Of a stretch of 64,000 bases of DNA, positions 36,349 to 45,360 are shown piece by piece. This stretch comes from Fischerella sp. JS2. GTDB lineage: Bacteria > Cyanobacteriota > Cyanobacteriia > Cyanobacteriales > Nostocaceae. The notes under the pieces are model-generated. The model made no database searches and had not been told where the DNA came from. It saw only the letters and a program-made list of their open reading frames with translations. Both the position numbers and the translations under genes were made by a program. The stretch spans positions 2,356,001-2,420,000 of the forward strand of contig NZ_CP135918.1 of the NCBI RefSeq assembly GCF_032393985.1. The letters run 5' to 3'. Position 1 is the stretch's first letter, and each line of letters starts with the position of its first letter.

Positions 36349-38883
36349 GTGGAAGTGAAGAAAAATCAAAATAAAATGCGCTTGTCTCCAGTTTTGATGA
36401 CAATGGTGGCGATCGCCACACCTCTAAGCGGTTCGCTTCATGCTAGCGCGCAAACCGCTAACAATTCCAAAAAAACAGCAGATGTTGTTGTACCGACAAC
36501 AACTCAAGACCAAGAAGTTGTCGCGGAATTGCCAACTCCTGATCCAACACAAGAGGTAACAATTCCAACTTCTAATATTCCAAATACTACACAAACTGTT
36601 CAAGATACAACATCAACAGCAAGTCCAGAACAAGAAGTTTTTGAGGTATTTTCCACAAAAAAGACGACACAAGAGTTAACAAAATTAACTAATAATCAGT
36701 CAAAAAATATACAAAAATCTCCAAAAACAAAGCCAACAACACTTAGGACACAAACAACCAACCAACAAGTCTCTGTTAGCACTCCTGGTGCGTCAGCACT
36801 AAAAACAACACCACAGACCATAACATCAGTATCAACAACCCCAAAAACTGCCCAGAATTCTCCCACGATTGTTCCTCAGAACACTCAACCTCCCAATAAT
36901 CAAAAACCACCTTCTCAGAATCAACCACCAACAAACCAACAACCAAGCAACAACCAACAACCATTAATCAATCAACCACCAACAAACCAACAACCAGATA
37001 GTGAACAACAACCACCAACCAACCAACAACAACCAACAACAGAAGCAGAACCTCGCGTATTAGTATCAGAGGTTGTGATTAGGACGGAGACTGGACAACC
37101 ACTACCAGCAGAACAAGAAAACCAAGTGTACGGGGTAATTCGGACTCAACCAGGACGGACGACAACGCGATCGCAACTGCAAGAAGATATTAATTCCGTC
37201 TTTGCTACTGGCTTTTTCTCAAATGTGCAAGCAGTACCAGAAGATACACCATTAGGGGTACGAGTCACATTTTTAGTTCAGTTAAATCCCACCCTCAGTC
37301 AAGTAAGAATTAATGCTAACCCTGGTACGAATGTACCTTCTGTACTGCCTCCAAATACTGTCAATAAAATCTTTAGCAACCAGTATGGAAGAATCTTGAA
37401 CTTACGTGAGTTACAAGAAGGTATTAAACAGTTACTCAAGGTATATCAAGACCAAGGCTACGTATTAGCACAAGTAGTTGGATCACCACAGGTATCTCCT
37501 GATGGAGTTGTCACCCTCACTGTGGCAGAAGGGGTCGTAGAAGATATTAGTGTCCAATATCGTAATAAAGAAGGTCAAGAAACAGACAAAAACGGAAAAC
37601 CGATTAGGGGACGGACGCAGCCGTATATTGTTACACGGGAAATCCAATTAAAGCCCGGACAAGTATTCAACCGCAACGTCATACAAAGAGATTTACAACG
37701 AGTCTACGGTCTAGGACTGTTTGAAGATGTAAACGTTTCCCTCAACCCTGGTACTAACCCCAGCCAAGTGGATGTCCAAGTTAATGTAGTTGAACGCAAC
37801 AGTGGTTCCATCGCCGCTGGTGCAGGTATTAGTTCTGCTAGTGGATTGTTTGGTACTATCAGCTATCAAGAGCAAAACCTGAACGGCAGAAACCAAAAAT
37901 TAGGGGCCGAGTTAGAAGTTGGTCAACGGGAATTGCTGTTTGATGTCCGCTTTACAGATCCTTGGATAGCTGGAGACCCATACCGAACTTCTTATACAGC
38001 AAATCTTTTCCGTAGTCGATCAATTTCCTTGATTTTTGAAGGGCAAGACGATAACATCGAAACCTTTGAACCAGGTAAGAACGATGGTGATACCCCTCGG
38101 ATTTTACGTTTAGGTGGCGGTATCAACTTTAGCCGTCCTTTGTCTAAAAATCCCTATGAGCGTGCAGAATGGACAGCTTCAGCTGGTATAAGATATCAAC
38201 GAGTTTCCACTCGTGATTCTGACGGTGATATCAGAGAGGAAGGAACAATATATAAAAATGACCAGCCGACAAAAATTATTGAACTGACCGAATCTGGGAC
38301 TGGTCAAGATGACTTACTGACATTGCAATTAGCAGCAGTGCGTGATAAACGTGACAATGCTTTACAACCAACAAAAGGTTCCTTCTTCCGCTTAGGTTTG
38401 GAACAGTCCGTACCAGTAGGGCTAGGTAATATCTTTATGAGTAAAGTACGGGGAAGCTATAGCTACTATCTTCCCGTAAGATTTACTAACTTTACCAAAG
38501 GGGCACAAACTATTGCTTTTAACGTGCAAGGAGGAACCATACTTGGTGATGTACCTCCCTACGAAGCTTTTACTCTCGGTGGAAGTAACTCCGTTCGAGG
38601 CTATGAAGAAGGTGCATTAGCTAGTAGTAGTAGTTTCTTGCAAGCTACAGTAGAGTATCGCTTCCCTGTTTTCTCTGTAGTTAGCGGCGCACTATTTTTT
38701 GATGCTGCTACGGACTTGGGGACAGAAACAGAGGCTGGAGATTTACTCGATAAAAGCGGTAGTGGCTATGGCTACGGTCTTGGTGTGCGTGTACAGTCCC
38801 CGCTTGGCCCCATCCGCATTGACTACGGCTTCAACGATCAAGGAGATAGCCGCATCAATTTTGGTATTGGGGAAAGATTCTAA
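36349..38883 (+). CDS. Omp85/BamA-family outer membrane assembly protein
   Basis: An 844-residue protein: signal peptide (MVAIATPLSGSLHASAQ), a long Thr/Pro/Gln/Asn-rich linker (residues 40-235), three POTRA domains (about 240-490) and a C-terminal 16-strand barrel ending INFGIGERF with terminal Phe. The barrel has the VRGYEEG motif of the family. Cyanobacterial Omp85 inserts beta-barrel proteins in the outer membrane and is related to plastid Toc75. The start is uncertain (GTG 36349 or ATG 36376); the linker may span the peptidoglycan. It heads the lpxC-fabZ-lpxA-lpxB run. Confidence 0.93.
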   Translation: MEVKKNQNKMRLSPVLMTMVAIATPLSGSLHASAQTANNSKKTADVVVPTTTQDQEVVAELPTPDPTQEVTIPTSNIPNTTQTVQDTTSTASPEQEVFEVFSTKKTTQELTKLTNNQSKNIQKSPKTKPTTLRTQTTNQQVSVSTPGASALKTTPQTITSVSTTPKTAQNSPTIVPQNTQPPNNQKPPSQNQPPTNQQPSNNQQPLINQPPTNQQPDSEQQPPTNQQQPTTEAEPRVLVSEVVIRTETGQPLPAEQENQVYGVIRTQPGRTTTRSQLQEDINSVFATGFFSNVQAVPEDTPLGVRVTFLVQLNPTLSQVRINANPGTNVPSVLPPNTVNKIFSNQYGRILNLRELQEGIKQLLKVYQDQGYVLAQVVGSPQVSPDGVVTLTVAEGVVEDISVQYRNKEGQETDKNGKPIRGRTQPYIVTREIQLKPGQVFNRNVIQRDLQRVYGLGLFEDVNVSLNPGTNPSQVDVQVNVVERNSGSIAAGAGISSASGLFGTISYQEQNLNGRNQKLGAELEVGQRELLFDVRFTDPWIAGDPYRTSYTANLFRSRSISLIFEGQDDNIETFEPGKNDGDTPRILRLGGGINFSRPLSKNPYERAEWTASAGIRYQRVSTRDSDGDIREEGTIYKNDQPTKIIELTESGTGQDDLLTLQLAAVRDKRDNALQPTKGSFFRLGLEQSVPVGLGNIFMSKVRGSYSYYLPVRFTNFTKGAQTIAFNVQGGTILGDVPPYEAFTLGGSNSVRGYEEGALASSSSFLQATVEYRFPVFSVVSGALFFDAATDLGTETEAGDLLDKSGSGYGYGLGVRVQSPLGPIRIDYGFNDQGDSRINFGIGERF

Positions 38884-38968
38884 TTTAGTCATTGGTCATT
38901 GGTCATTAGTCATTGGTCATTAGTTATAGACAAATGACTAATGACAAGGGACAAAGGACAAATAACAA
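38884..38968. repeat. Heptamer-type repeats TCATTGG/TCATTAG and complement
   Basis: TTAGTCATTGGTCATTGGTC-type units are followed by AAATGACTAATGAC-type units between omp85 and lpxC; they can fold back. Confidence 0.7.
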
Positions 38969-39832
38969 ATGACAAAAGACTATATGCAGCAACAAACCCT
39001 CGCATCTGAAATTACTCTTACTGGAGTGGGACTGCATAGCGGTGTAACGACCCAAGTACGGATACAACCAGCCGGGGTAGACAGCGGACGTTACTTTGTA
39101 CGGATAGATTTGCCCAATACTCCAATTATTCCAGCCCAAGTGCCTGCCGTTACTCAGACAGTTCTGTCAACCCAGCTAGGTAAAGATGAGGAAAGTGTTC
39201 GGACTGTAGAGCATTTATTGGCTGCATTGGCGGGTATGGGTGTAGATAACGCCCGTATTGAAATTGATGGTCCAGAGGTACCACTGTTAGATGGTTCAGC
39301 AAAGATATGGGCAGAAAGTATTACCCAAGTGGGGTTAGTATCGCAAACCCCAACTACAAAATCTCAGGCTTTGTTGATCAACGAGCCTATATGGGTGCGT
39401 CAGGACGATGCATTCGTTTGCGCTTTCCCTGCACCAAGTACTCGCTTTACTTACGGTATTGATTTTGAACTACCTGCTATTGGTAATCAATGGCACAGTT
39501 GGTCTCCAACTTCTGAACCAGGAAAGTCTAATGCTAGCTTCATCACAGAAATTGCCCCTGCCCGTACCTTCGGTTTAGTACATCAAATTGAATACCTACA
39601 AAAATCCGGGTTAATTAAGGGTGGAAGCTTAGAAAATGCTCTTGTGTGTGGGCCTGATGGTTGGCTAAATCCACCATTAAGATTTGCAAATGAGCCAGTA
39701 CGTCATAAAATTTTGGATCTAGTAGGAGATTTGAGTTTACTAGGGCTTTTCCCCCATGCTCATTTTTTGGCATACAAAGCCAGCCACAATTTACATGTGC
39801 AACTGGCACAGAAAATTTGGGAATTGCGTTAG
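38969..39832 (+). CDS. lpxC: UDP-3-O-acyl-N-acetylglucosamine deacetylase
   Basis: LpxC is the zinc amidase that commits UDP-acyl-GlcNAc to lipid A synthesis. The 287-residue protein has [10 protein letters not shown] at the N-terminus, the zinc His in [11 protein letters not shown], the FAARTFG-like ARTFGLVHQ region, and [14 protein letters not shown] plus a late His in [11 protein letters not shown]. It follows omp85 by 85 bp of repeat DNA. The ATG at 38969 is accepted; an ATG five codons later is an alternative. Confidence 0.95.
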   Translation: MTKDYMQQQTLASEITLTGVGLHSGVTTQVRIQPAGVDSGRYFVRIDLPNTPIIPAQVPAVTQTVLSTQLGKDEESVRTVEHLLAALAGMGVDNARIEIDGPEVPLLDGSAKIWAESITQVGLVSQTPTTKSQALLINEPIWVRQDDAFVCAFPAPSTRFTYGIDFELPAIGNQWHSWSPTSEPGKSNASFITEIAPARTFGLVHQIEYLQKSGLIKGGSLENALVCGPDGWLNPPLRFANEPVRHKILDLVGDLSLLGLFPHAHFLAYKASHNLHVQLAQKIWELR

Positions 39833-39905
39833 TGGCTATTGGTTAGTGGTTAGTAGTAAATAGCTAGTGGTACTTTGACTACTAACTACTATCTACTAAC
39901 TACTA
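39833..39905. repeat. TAGTGGTTAGTAG-type repeats between lpxC and fabZ
   Basis: TTAGTGGTTAGTAGTAAATA is followed by ACTACTAACTACTATC-type units; these are complementary and typical of the STRR found in the window. Confidence 0.65.
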
Positions 39906-39961
39906 ACAAACATAATTCAATCACCTACAAGACCACAACTAAAAATCAACCCCACCCATCA

Positions 39962-40492
39962 ATGGCTACCGTCACCGAAGTAAATTCTACAGATAACCCC
40001 ACATCAGCACCTACCCAGGTGCAGCCAGATCATTCCACTACAAGTAACTCTGAAACAAAAGTTACTTTTACAGCGGAAGAAATTCAGAAACTTCTACCGC
40101 ATCGCTATCCCTTTGCACTTGTAGACAAAATTATCGACTACACGCCTGGTAAAAGAGCTGTTGGCATTAAAAACGTCACAATTAACGAACCCCATTTTCA
40201 AGGGCATTTTCCAGGACGTCCAATTATGCCAGGTGTTCTAATTGTAGAAGCAATGGCACAAGTTGGTGGCGTTGTCATGACACAAGTGCCACAATTGGAA
40301 GGCGGACTTTTTCTATTTGCTGGTATAGATAAAGTCCGCTTCCGTCGCCAAGTTGTTCCTGGTGATCAACTGGTCATGACTGTGGAACTGTTATGGATAA
40401 AACAACGTCGTTTCGGTAAGATGCAAGCTCGCGCCGAGGTTGACGCTCAGTTAGTTGCTGAAGGTGAATTAATGTTTTCCCTAGTAAGCTAA
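39962..40492 (+). CDS. fabZ: 3-hydroxyacyl-ACP dehydratase
   Basis: FabZ dehydrates 3-hydroxyacyl-ACP in fatty acid synthesis; the same acyl-ACP pool feeds LpxA. The 176-residue protein has a 35-residue Thr/Ser-rich N-terminal extension, then [14 protein letters not shown] (catalytic His), [19 protein letters not shown] (catalytic Glu) and [14 protein letters not shown]. The ATG at 39962 is chosen because the upstream frame is repeat DNA. It lies between lpxC and lpxA. Confidence 0.95.
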   Translation: MATVTEVNSTDNPTSAPTQVQPDHSTTSNSETKVTFTAEEIQKLLPHRYPFALVDKIIDYTPGKRAVGIKNVTINEPHFQGHFPGRPIMPGVLIVEAMAQVGGVVMTQVPQLEGGLFLFAGIDKVRFRRQVVPGDQLVMTVELLWIKQRRFGKMQARAEVDAQLVAEGELMFSLVS

Positions 40493-40711
40493 AAATTTAT
40501 TCTCGCGGTAGAGGCATTACCGTAAAGCGCCTCTACAAAATTTTGTATTAGGGATATCAGCAACAACAAACAACATCTGTTACAGTCTGATTTCCATATA
40601 TTCACTGCCCTCACACTTGTACCAATTTGATGCTTTCGGCTACTGAACTCAGACGCTCCGTGGCGCGTCTGGCAAAAAACTTAGCACGCTTACTGTTCTG
40701 GAGATGCACCC
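40493..40711. other. fabZ-lpxA gap with GTAGAGGC hairpin
   Basis: GTAGAGGC near 40508 faces GCCTCTAC near 40530, a stem-loop of the same style as the GTAGAGACGCGA palindromes. GGAG at 40699-40702 is the likely ribosome binding site of lpxA. Confidence 0.45.
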
Positions 40712-41533
40712 TTGAAGACGCTTATTCATCCAACTGCTGTAATTCATCCTAACGCGGAGCTGCACCCGACAGTGGAAGTCGGTGCCTATGCTGTGATTGG
40801 TGGGCATGTGAAAGTAGGCCCTGATACTACAATTGGCGCTCATGTAGTGCTAGATGGGCCTGTGGAAATTGGAGCGCGAAATCAAATTTTTCCGGGGGCT
40901 GCCATTGGTATGGAACCCCAAGACCGAAAATATGCTGGTGAAACTAGCTGGGTCAAAATTGGTAACGACAATCGCATTCGCGAATACGTGACAATTAACC
41001 GTGCTACTGGTTTAGGAGAAGCCACGATGATTGGTAACGGCAATCTGTTGATGGCTTACGTCCATGTAGCACATAACTGTGTGATTGAAGACTCTGTGAC
41101 TATTTCCAACGCGGTAGCGATCGCAGGTCATGTTCATATTGAGTCACGAGCAACAATTAGTGGGGTTCTAGGTATCCATCAATTTGTGCATATTGGTAAG
41201 CACGCGATGGTAGGAGGAATGAGCCGTATTGACCGGGATGTCCCGCCATATATGTTGGTAGAGGGAAATCCTACACGAGTGCGATCGCTCAACCTCGTAG
41301 GACTCAAACGCGCTGGTTTGTCTGCTAATGACTTACAAATATTGAAAAAAGCCTTCCGTATTCTCTACCGTTCAGATTTACTCTTTAAAGATGCTTTAGA
41401 AGAACTAGAACTCTTAGGAGATACAGAACATTTACAGCACTTGCGTCGTTTCCTCCTACTTTCGCAAATGCCAGGAAGACGCGGTTTAATTCCTGGAAAA
41501 GGAAAAGCAAATAGTAGAGATGATGAATCTTGA
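40712..41533 (+). CDS. lpxA: UDP-N-acetylglucosamine acyltransferase
   Basis: LpxA transfers 3-hydroxyacyl from ACP to UDP-GlcNAc, the first lipid A step. The 273-residue protein is a left-handed beta helix of hexapeptide repeats (IHPTAVIHPNAELHPTVEVG) with the catalytic His in NAVAIAGHVHI and the HQFVHIGKHAMVGGMSRID region. The start is TTG at 40712, with GGAG nine bases upstream. A nearer ATG (40703) is out of frame and stops after three codons, so the TTG is well supported. Confidence 0.93.
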   Translation: MKTLIHPTAVIHPNAELHPTVEVGAYAVIGGHVKVGPDTTIGAHVVLDGPVEIGARNQIFPGAAIGMEPQDRKYAGETSWVKIGNDNRIREYVTINRATGLGEATMIGNGNLLMAYVHVAHNCVIEDSVTISNAVAIAGHVHIESRATISGVLGIHQFVHIGKHAMVGGMSRIDRDVPPYMLVEGNPTRVRSLNLVGLKRAGLSANDLQILKKAFRILYRSDLLFKDALEELELLGDTEHLQHLRRFLLLSQMPGRRGLIPGKGKANSRDDES

Positions 41534-41670
41534 AAATAAGGGATCGGGGAGAGGAAGGGGGACAAACCAGACAAGGGAGAAAAGAAACACCAGTTCCCCA
41601 ATCCCGGTTCTTCATTCCCTGTTCCCTTTCCCCAACACCCTCTTCCCTTTCCCCGATACCCCATTCCAAA

Positions 41671-42831
41671 ATGCGAATATTTATTAGTACTGGTGAAGTG
41701 TCCGGCGATTTACAGGGGTCGCTATTGGTGACTGCAATGCGAAAGCAAGCTATTGCTGCTGGGTTGAAATTAGAAATTGTGGCTCTTGGTGGTGATAAAA
41801 TGACGGCAGCAGGAGCAATTTTGTTGGGTAACACCACTGAAATAGGTTCCTTTGGTCTGTTGGAATCTCTACCTTTTGTACTGCCAACTCTGCAAGTCCA
41901 GCGTCGGGCGATCGCTTATCTCAAGCAAAACCCACCTGACTTGGTAGTGTTGATTGACTACATGGGACCAAATCTCGGTATCGGCAATTATCTTCGCCGC
42001 TATATGCCACAAGTCCCAATAGTATATTATATTGCTCCGCAAGTTTGGGTTTCTTCAATTTCTCTTGGTAATACAGAGCGGATTATTCATGTTAGTGATA
42101 AATTATTAGCTATTTTTCCGCAAGAAGCACGTTACTTTCAAAACAAAGGTGCAAAAGTTACTTGGGTCGGTCATCCTCTTGTAGACAGAATAGAAAAATT
42201 TCCTCGCCGAGAAGCAGCACGCAGACAGTTGGGAATTGCCGATGATGCGATCGCTGTGGCACTTTTACCTGCCTCCCGTCACCAAGAACTCAAGTATCTT
42301 CTACCCGTAATGTTTCAAGCAGCACAGGCAATTCAAGCTAAACTATCACAGGTACATTTCTGGATTCCTTTATCTCTGGAAATATATCGAGAAAGAATAG
42401 AAAAAGAGATACAACGACATGGTTTACAAGCTACTGTAGTTTCTGGTCAACAACAAGAAGTACTTGCTGCTGCTGATTTAGCAATTACTAAGTGCGGGAC
42501 TGTAAATTTAGAACTTGCCTTGTTAAAAGTGCCGCAGGTAGTTGTTTATCGTCTCAATCCTTTTACTTACTGGGTTGCTCGTAATATCCTGAAAATAACT
42601 TTTCCCTTTGCCTCACCAGTTAACCTGATGGTAATGAAGGCAATTGTGCCAGAATTTATCCAAGAACAAGCGTCGCCAGAGAATATTATTCAAGCAGCAA
42701 TGGAATTTTTGCTAAACCAGGAACGTAAACAGCAAATCCAAGCAGATTATCAAGAAATGCAACGAGCTATGGGAGAATTGGGGGTGTGCGATCGCGCCGC
42801 TAAAGAAATTTTACGATTGCTATATAACTAA
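41671..42831 (+). CDS. lpxB: Lipid-A-disaccharide synthase
   Basis: This GT19 enzyme condenses UDP-diacylglucosamine with lipid X. The 386-residue protein begins MRIFISTGEVSGDLQGSLL, with LIDYMGPNLGIGNYL, YYIAPQVWVSS, FPQEARYFQNKGAKVTWVGHPL and ITKCGTVNLELALLKVPQVV. The frame extends upstream into low-complexity pyrimidine-rich DNA; the ATG at 41671 gives the family start. It closes the omp85-lpx block. Its last 12 bp overlap a convergent small gene. Confidence 0.95.
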   Translation: MRIFISTGEVSGDLQGSLLVTAMRKQAIAAGLKLEIVALGGDKMTAAGAILLGNTTEIGSFGLLESLPFVLPTLQVQRRAIAYLKQNPPDLVVLIDYMGPNLGIGNYLRRYMPQVPIVYYIAPQVWVSSISLGNTERIIHVSDKLLAIFPQEARYFQNKGAKVTWVGHPLVDRIEKFPRREAARRQLGIADDAIAVALLPASRHQELKYLLPVMFQAAQAIQAKLSQVHFWIPLSLEIYRERIEKEIQRHGLQATVVSGQQQEVLAAADLAITKCGTVNLELALLKVPQVVVYRLNPFTYWVARNILKITFPFASPVNLMVMKAIVPEFIQEQASPENIIQAAMEFLLNQERKQQIQADYQEMQRAMGELGVCDRAAKEILRLLYN

Positions 42832-43080
42832 AAATATGGCAATGAGAATCAGGCTGAGAAAAATAGCGAACAAAATAGCATATTCGACTCGGCGACTGAT
42901 TATTCCGACAGCTGCAATCATAGCAATCGCAAGGCTAAAAATACCAATATACTGTTCTTTTTGCAAACCTTTAGCAATCAGTGGATCTTGCTGTTGACCA
43001 TTTTGTTGTGGGGTTTCTATAATTTTTTGTGCTAAATAACTTGAGTTAGAATTGGGTAATTTTTGATTATAAATATTCAT
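42820..43080 (-). CDS. Small membrane protein, unknown
   Basis: An 86-residue protein with a polar Gln/Asn-rich N-terminal half (residues 1-42) and two hydrophobic segments (YIGIFSLAIAMIAAVGII and AILFAIFLSLILIAIFLVI). No family is recognised. It overlaps the end of lpxB by 12 bp in the opposite direction. The start ATG is clear, but the upstream ribosome binding site is weak. Confidence 0.62.
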   Translation of the reverse strand: MNIYNQKLPNSNSSYLAQKIIETPQQNGQQQDPLIAKGLQKEQYIGIFSLAIAMIAAVGIISRRVEYAILFAIFLSLILIAIFLVI

Positions 43081-43406
43081 GATTATTTTTTATTTAGTAT
43101 TTGTATCAGCTATGTTTACCTAATATAGAAAAATTTTTTACGATTGCTACAAGATATTAATTATTATATTTATATAAATTCAAAATAAACTCTAATCTAT
43201 TAAATTCATCTACCTGTAGAAATATTGTATATTTTGAGTAAAAGAGAATACATAGAATAAAAATTAAAAAAGCCCAAAATAAGGGCTTTTGTCTTTATTC
43301 GGTATGATAGCTGTATTTCTAGCATTCTCAAAATATGAATGTGTCTAAAAAACATGTTAAGAAGATGATTTTGAAGATATAACAAAGCCTGACTCAATCA
43401 ATCTTC
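43081..43406. other. Intergenic region with terminator
   Basis: No gene. It contains the terminator at 43268-43290 and AT-rich sequence. The promoter of the small minus-strand gene ending at 42820 probably lies near 43100-43150. Confidence 0.4.
43268..43290 (-). terminator. Rho-independent terminator
   Basis: AAAAGCCC (43268-43275) pairs with GGGCTTTT (43283-43290). On the minus strand it is followed by a T-rich tract, fitting the end of the gene at 43407-43967. Confidence 0.75.
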
Positions 43407-43967
43407 TTATTTACAATAATTTATATTTTTACTTTGCAAATTGCTTTGAGCAATACATCCCTGTTTTTTAAATAGATAGTTTTCTCCAATCAGATAAATA
43501 CTGATGAACACTAAAGGGATAAATATAAATTTTGGTTTAAGTTCCTTTTGAAAAAGAGATAAAGTTGGTTTCAAAATATATTTATTAATGCTAACATTAT
43601 CAAACTTTTTTGTTTTTATTAAAACTTTACTTTTCGGTTGCTTACCTAAAGATGCGGCAGTACATTTCTGTTGTAATTCTAAATTTAATACTTGACTCCA
43701 ACAAGGAAAACTTTTTCCTTGTTGAAAACCGTCAACCTTAACTTTTTTAATCGATTCAGACTTTAAACCAATTATTTCTTGACGTACGTATTTCACCAAG
43801 TTTTGTTTGTCTGGTATTTGATTAGATTCCAATCTTACCCGCAAATAACCATTCTTAATACTAACTTTTGCTATGACATTTTTTAGCTGTAATTGGCTAT
43901 TCATCAAAGATGTAAGAGCTTGAACATCGCCTTGTCTTGCAAGTTCAAAAATTTTTACTTGTGTCAT
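43407..43967 (-). CDS. Protein with conserved cyanobacterial N-terminal module and one membrane segment
   Basis: A 186-residue protein. Residues 1-97 (FELARQGDVQALTSLMNSQL, then KVSIKNGYLRVRLESNQIPD and IKKVKVDGFQQGKSFPCWSQ) resemble an N-terminal module seen in several cyanobacterial proteins, possibly an alpha/beta domain. A basic linker and one transmembrane helix (FIFIPLVFISIYLIGENYLF, about 150-168) follow, then a short Cys-containing tail. No function is known to me. It is third in a same-strand run from 46311 to 43407 and has its own terminator. Confidence 0.75.
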   Translation of the reverse strand: MTQVKIFELARQGDVQALTSLMNSQLQLKNVIAKVSIKNGYLRVRLESNQIPDKQNLVKYVRQEIIGLKSESIKKVKVDGFQQGKSFPCWSQVLNLELQQKCTAASLGKQPKSKVLIKTKKFDNVSINKYILKPTLSLFQKELKPKFIFIPLVFISIYLIGENYLFKKQGCIAQSNLQSKNINYCK

Positions 43968-44153
43968 AAATGGTTACATTGAAGGGCTAAAAACATACTT
44001 ATTGCATAAAATATAACCTTATATCTAAAGTTTTTTCCTCAGTGTTTTCACCAAAAAATTAGATACAAAGATGATATATAACAGATGTTGACTTTACTTT
44101 TAACCACCTCTCAATCTAAATTTAATATAGTTTATACAAACTTTATAAATACT

Positions 44154-45224
44154 TTAATTACTACCCATAGCGTATTGCTGAGCAAAGTCTCTATGAATTT
44201 GATATTGTATGATTTTTTGCTGAGCAATACTATAATTGGAGCTAGTGTATGGTACAGTCTTTAAAAGAGCGATCGCTTCGTCCCAATTTTCGACAACTAT
44301 CTTCCACTCATCTTCAGATTGTGCTAACTTTGCCAGTTTTGCTGTACGTCTAGCTTGATTAATTGCCTGAAGATAATTATCCTTTGGTTTAACTTCATTA
44401 GCAGTAAGTGTAGATGAATTTTGAGCAGAGACATTTGCTGAGATACTTTGCTGAAATTCTGGCAATTTAGCAAATGAATACAGCCATAGAGCAACCAAGG
44501 GAATTAAAACAAATGTAAATATTTGCCTAGATGTTTTGTGAGATTTGTTACTAAAGCTAAAGAAGCTTGACTTCTTTTTCGTTACTTCTTCCGTTTTTGG
44601 TATTTCTGTAACATTAACTTCTGGATGTGAGTTATTACTTGGAAGCGTATCTGCTACCGAGACATTTATACTTTCAGCTTGAAAATTAACATTATTACCA
44701 AAAACCAAACGACACTTAAATAAATACTCAATTTGGTAAAAAGCAGCAGCACTAATTAGCCAGATCACAGCAAACACAGCTTTGAGTTTGCTGTAATGTT
44801 GACCAGATTCAGCAATTACCTGACTATAGTTCAGCTGAAATAAAGGTAAAAGAGGGGTACAAATTAAAATAGCTGTCAGTGTAGATAAAACAAGTACCAA
44901 CCAACCATATAAACTTTCTCTCCAACTTACAAATCCTGGGAAAAACCCTTGAATTACATTAATCTTTTCCCCTGGAATCGCGGGAACAAAACGGCTGAAA
45001 AAAAAGTGATGTAGAAAAGCGATCGCTGGTATGGGTAATACAAGTACAAATATTGCCAGTAGTGTAGCTGACTCAGGTTTTTCTGACCATTTTGCTAAGT
45101 TTAGCCATAAGTCATGATCGCGTCGGATCATGGTTACAAACCCTGTCATCACCACAGATAGGATTAGGGCATTCAGCCATGCATTTGGGTGAGGCAAGCA
45201 TTTCCATAATCTAAACTTGTTCAT
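44154..45224 (-). CDS. Multi-spanning membrane protein with helical C-terminal repeat
   Basis: A 356-residue protein with hydrophobic segments near residues 16-33, 53-75, 107-130, 147-165 and 236-252. A charged cytoplasmic loop lies at 175-235, and the tail has the motif EWKIVVENWDEAIALLKTVP followed by SSNYSIAQQKIIQYQ. That A/W/Y-spaced helical repeat occurs at the ends of other cyanobacterial proteins. No named family is recognised. It lies between the APH-like gene and the 43407 gene on the same strand, with gaps of 136 and 186 bp. Confidence 0.78.
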   Translation of the reverse strand: MNKFRLWKCLPHPNAWLNALILSVVMTGFVTMIRRDHDLWLNLAKWSEKPESATLLAIFVLVLPIPAIAFLHHFFFSRFVPAIPGEKINVIQGFFPGFVSWRESLYGWLVLVLSTLTAILICTPLLPLFQLNYSQVIAESGQHYSKLKAVFAVIWLISAAAFYQIEYLFKCRLVFGNNVNFQAESINVSVADTLPSNNSHPEVNVTEIPKTEEVTKKKSSFFSFSNKSHKTSRQIFTFVLIPLVALWLYSFAKLPEFQQSISANVSAQNSSTLTANEVKPKDNYLQAINQARRTAKLAKLAQSEDEWKIVVENWDEAIALLKTVPYTSSNYSIAQQKIIQYQIHRDFAQQYAMGSN

Positions 45225-45360
45225 ATAAAACGGACATTTTTAGATGACACAGACGTTTATAGGCTGTAACTTTAACATCTTTATTGCCAAAATAATAATA
45301 TTTTTGACAAGAGACACTAAATTTGTTATTCAACATGCGTCTGTGTGGAACTCACACCTG

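Noticed and set aside
36776-36964. Minus-strand frame inside omp85
   Set aside because: Shadow of the Pro/Gln/Asn-rich linker of the real gene.
41530-41670. N-terminal extension of LpxB
   Set aside because: It encodes low-complexity Pro/Ser-rich sequence from pyrimidine-rich repeat DNA; the family start is the ATG at 41671.
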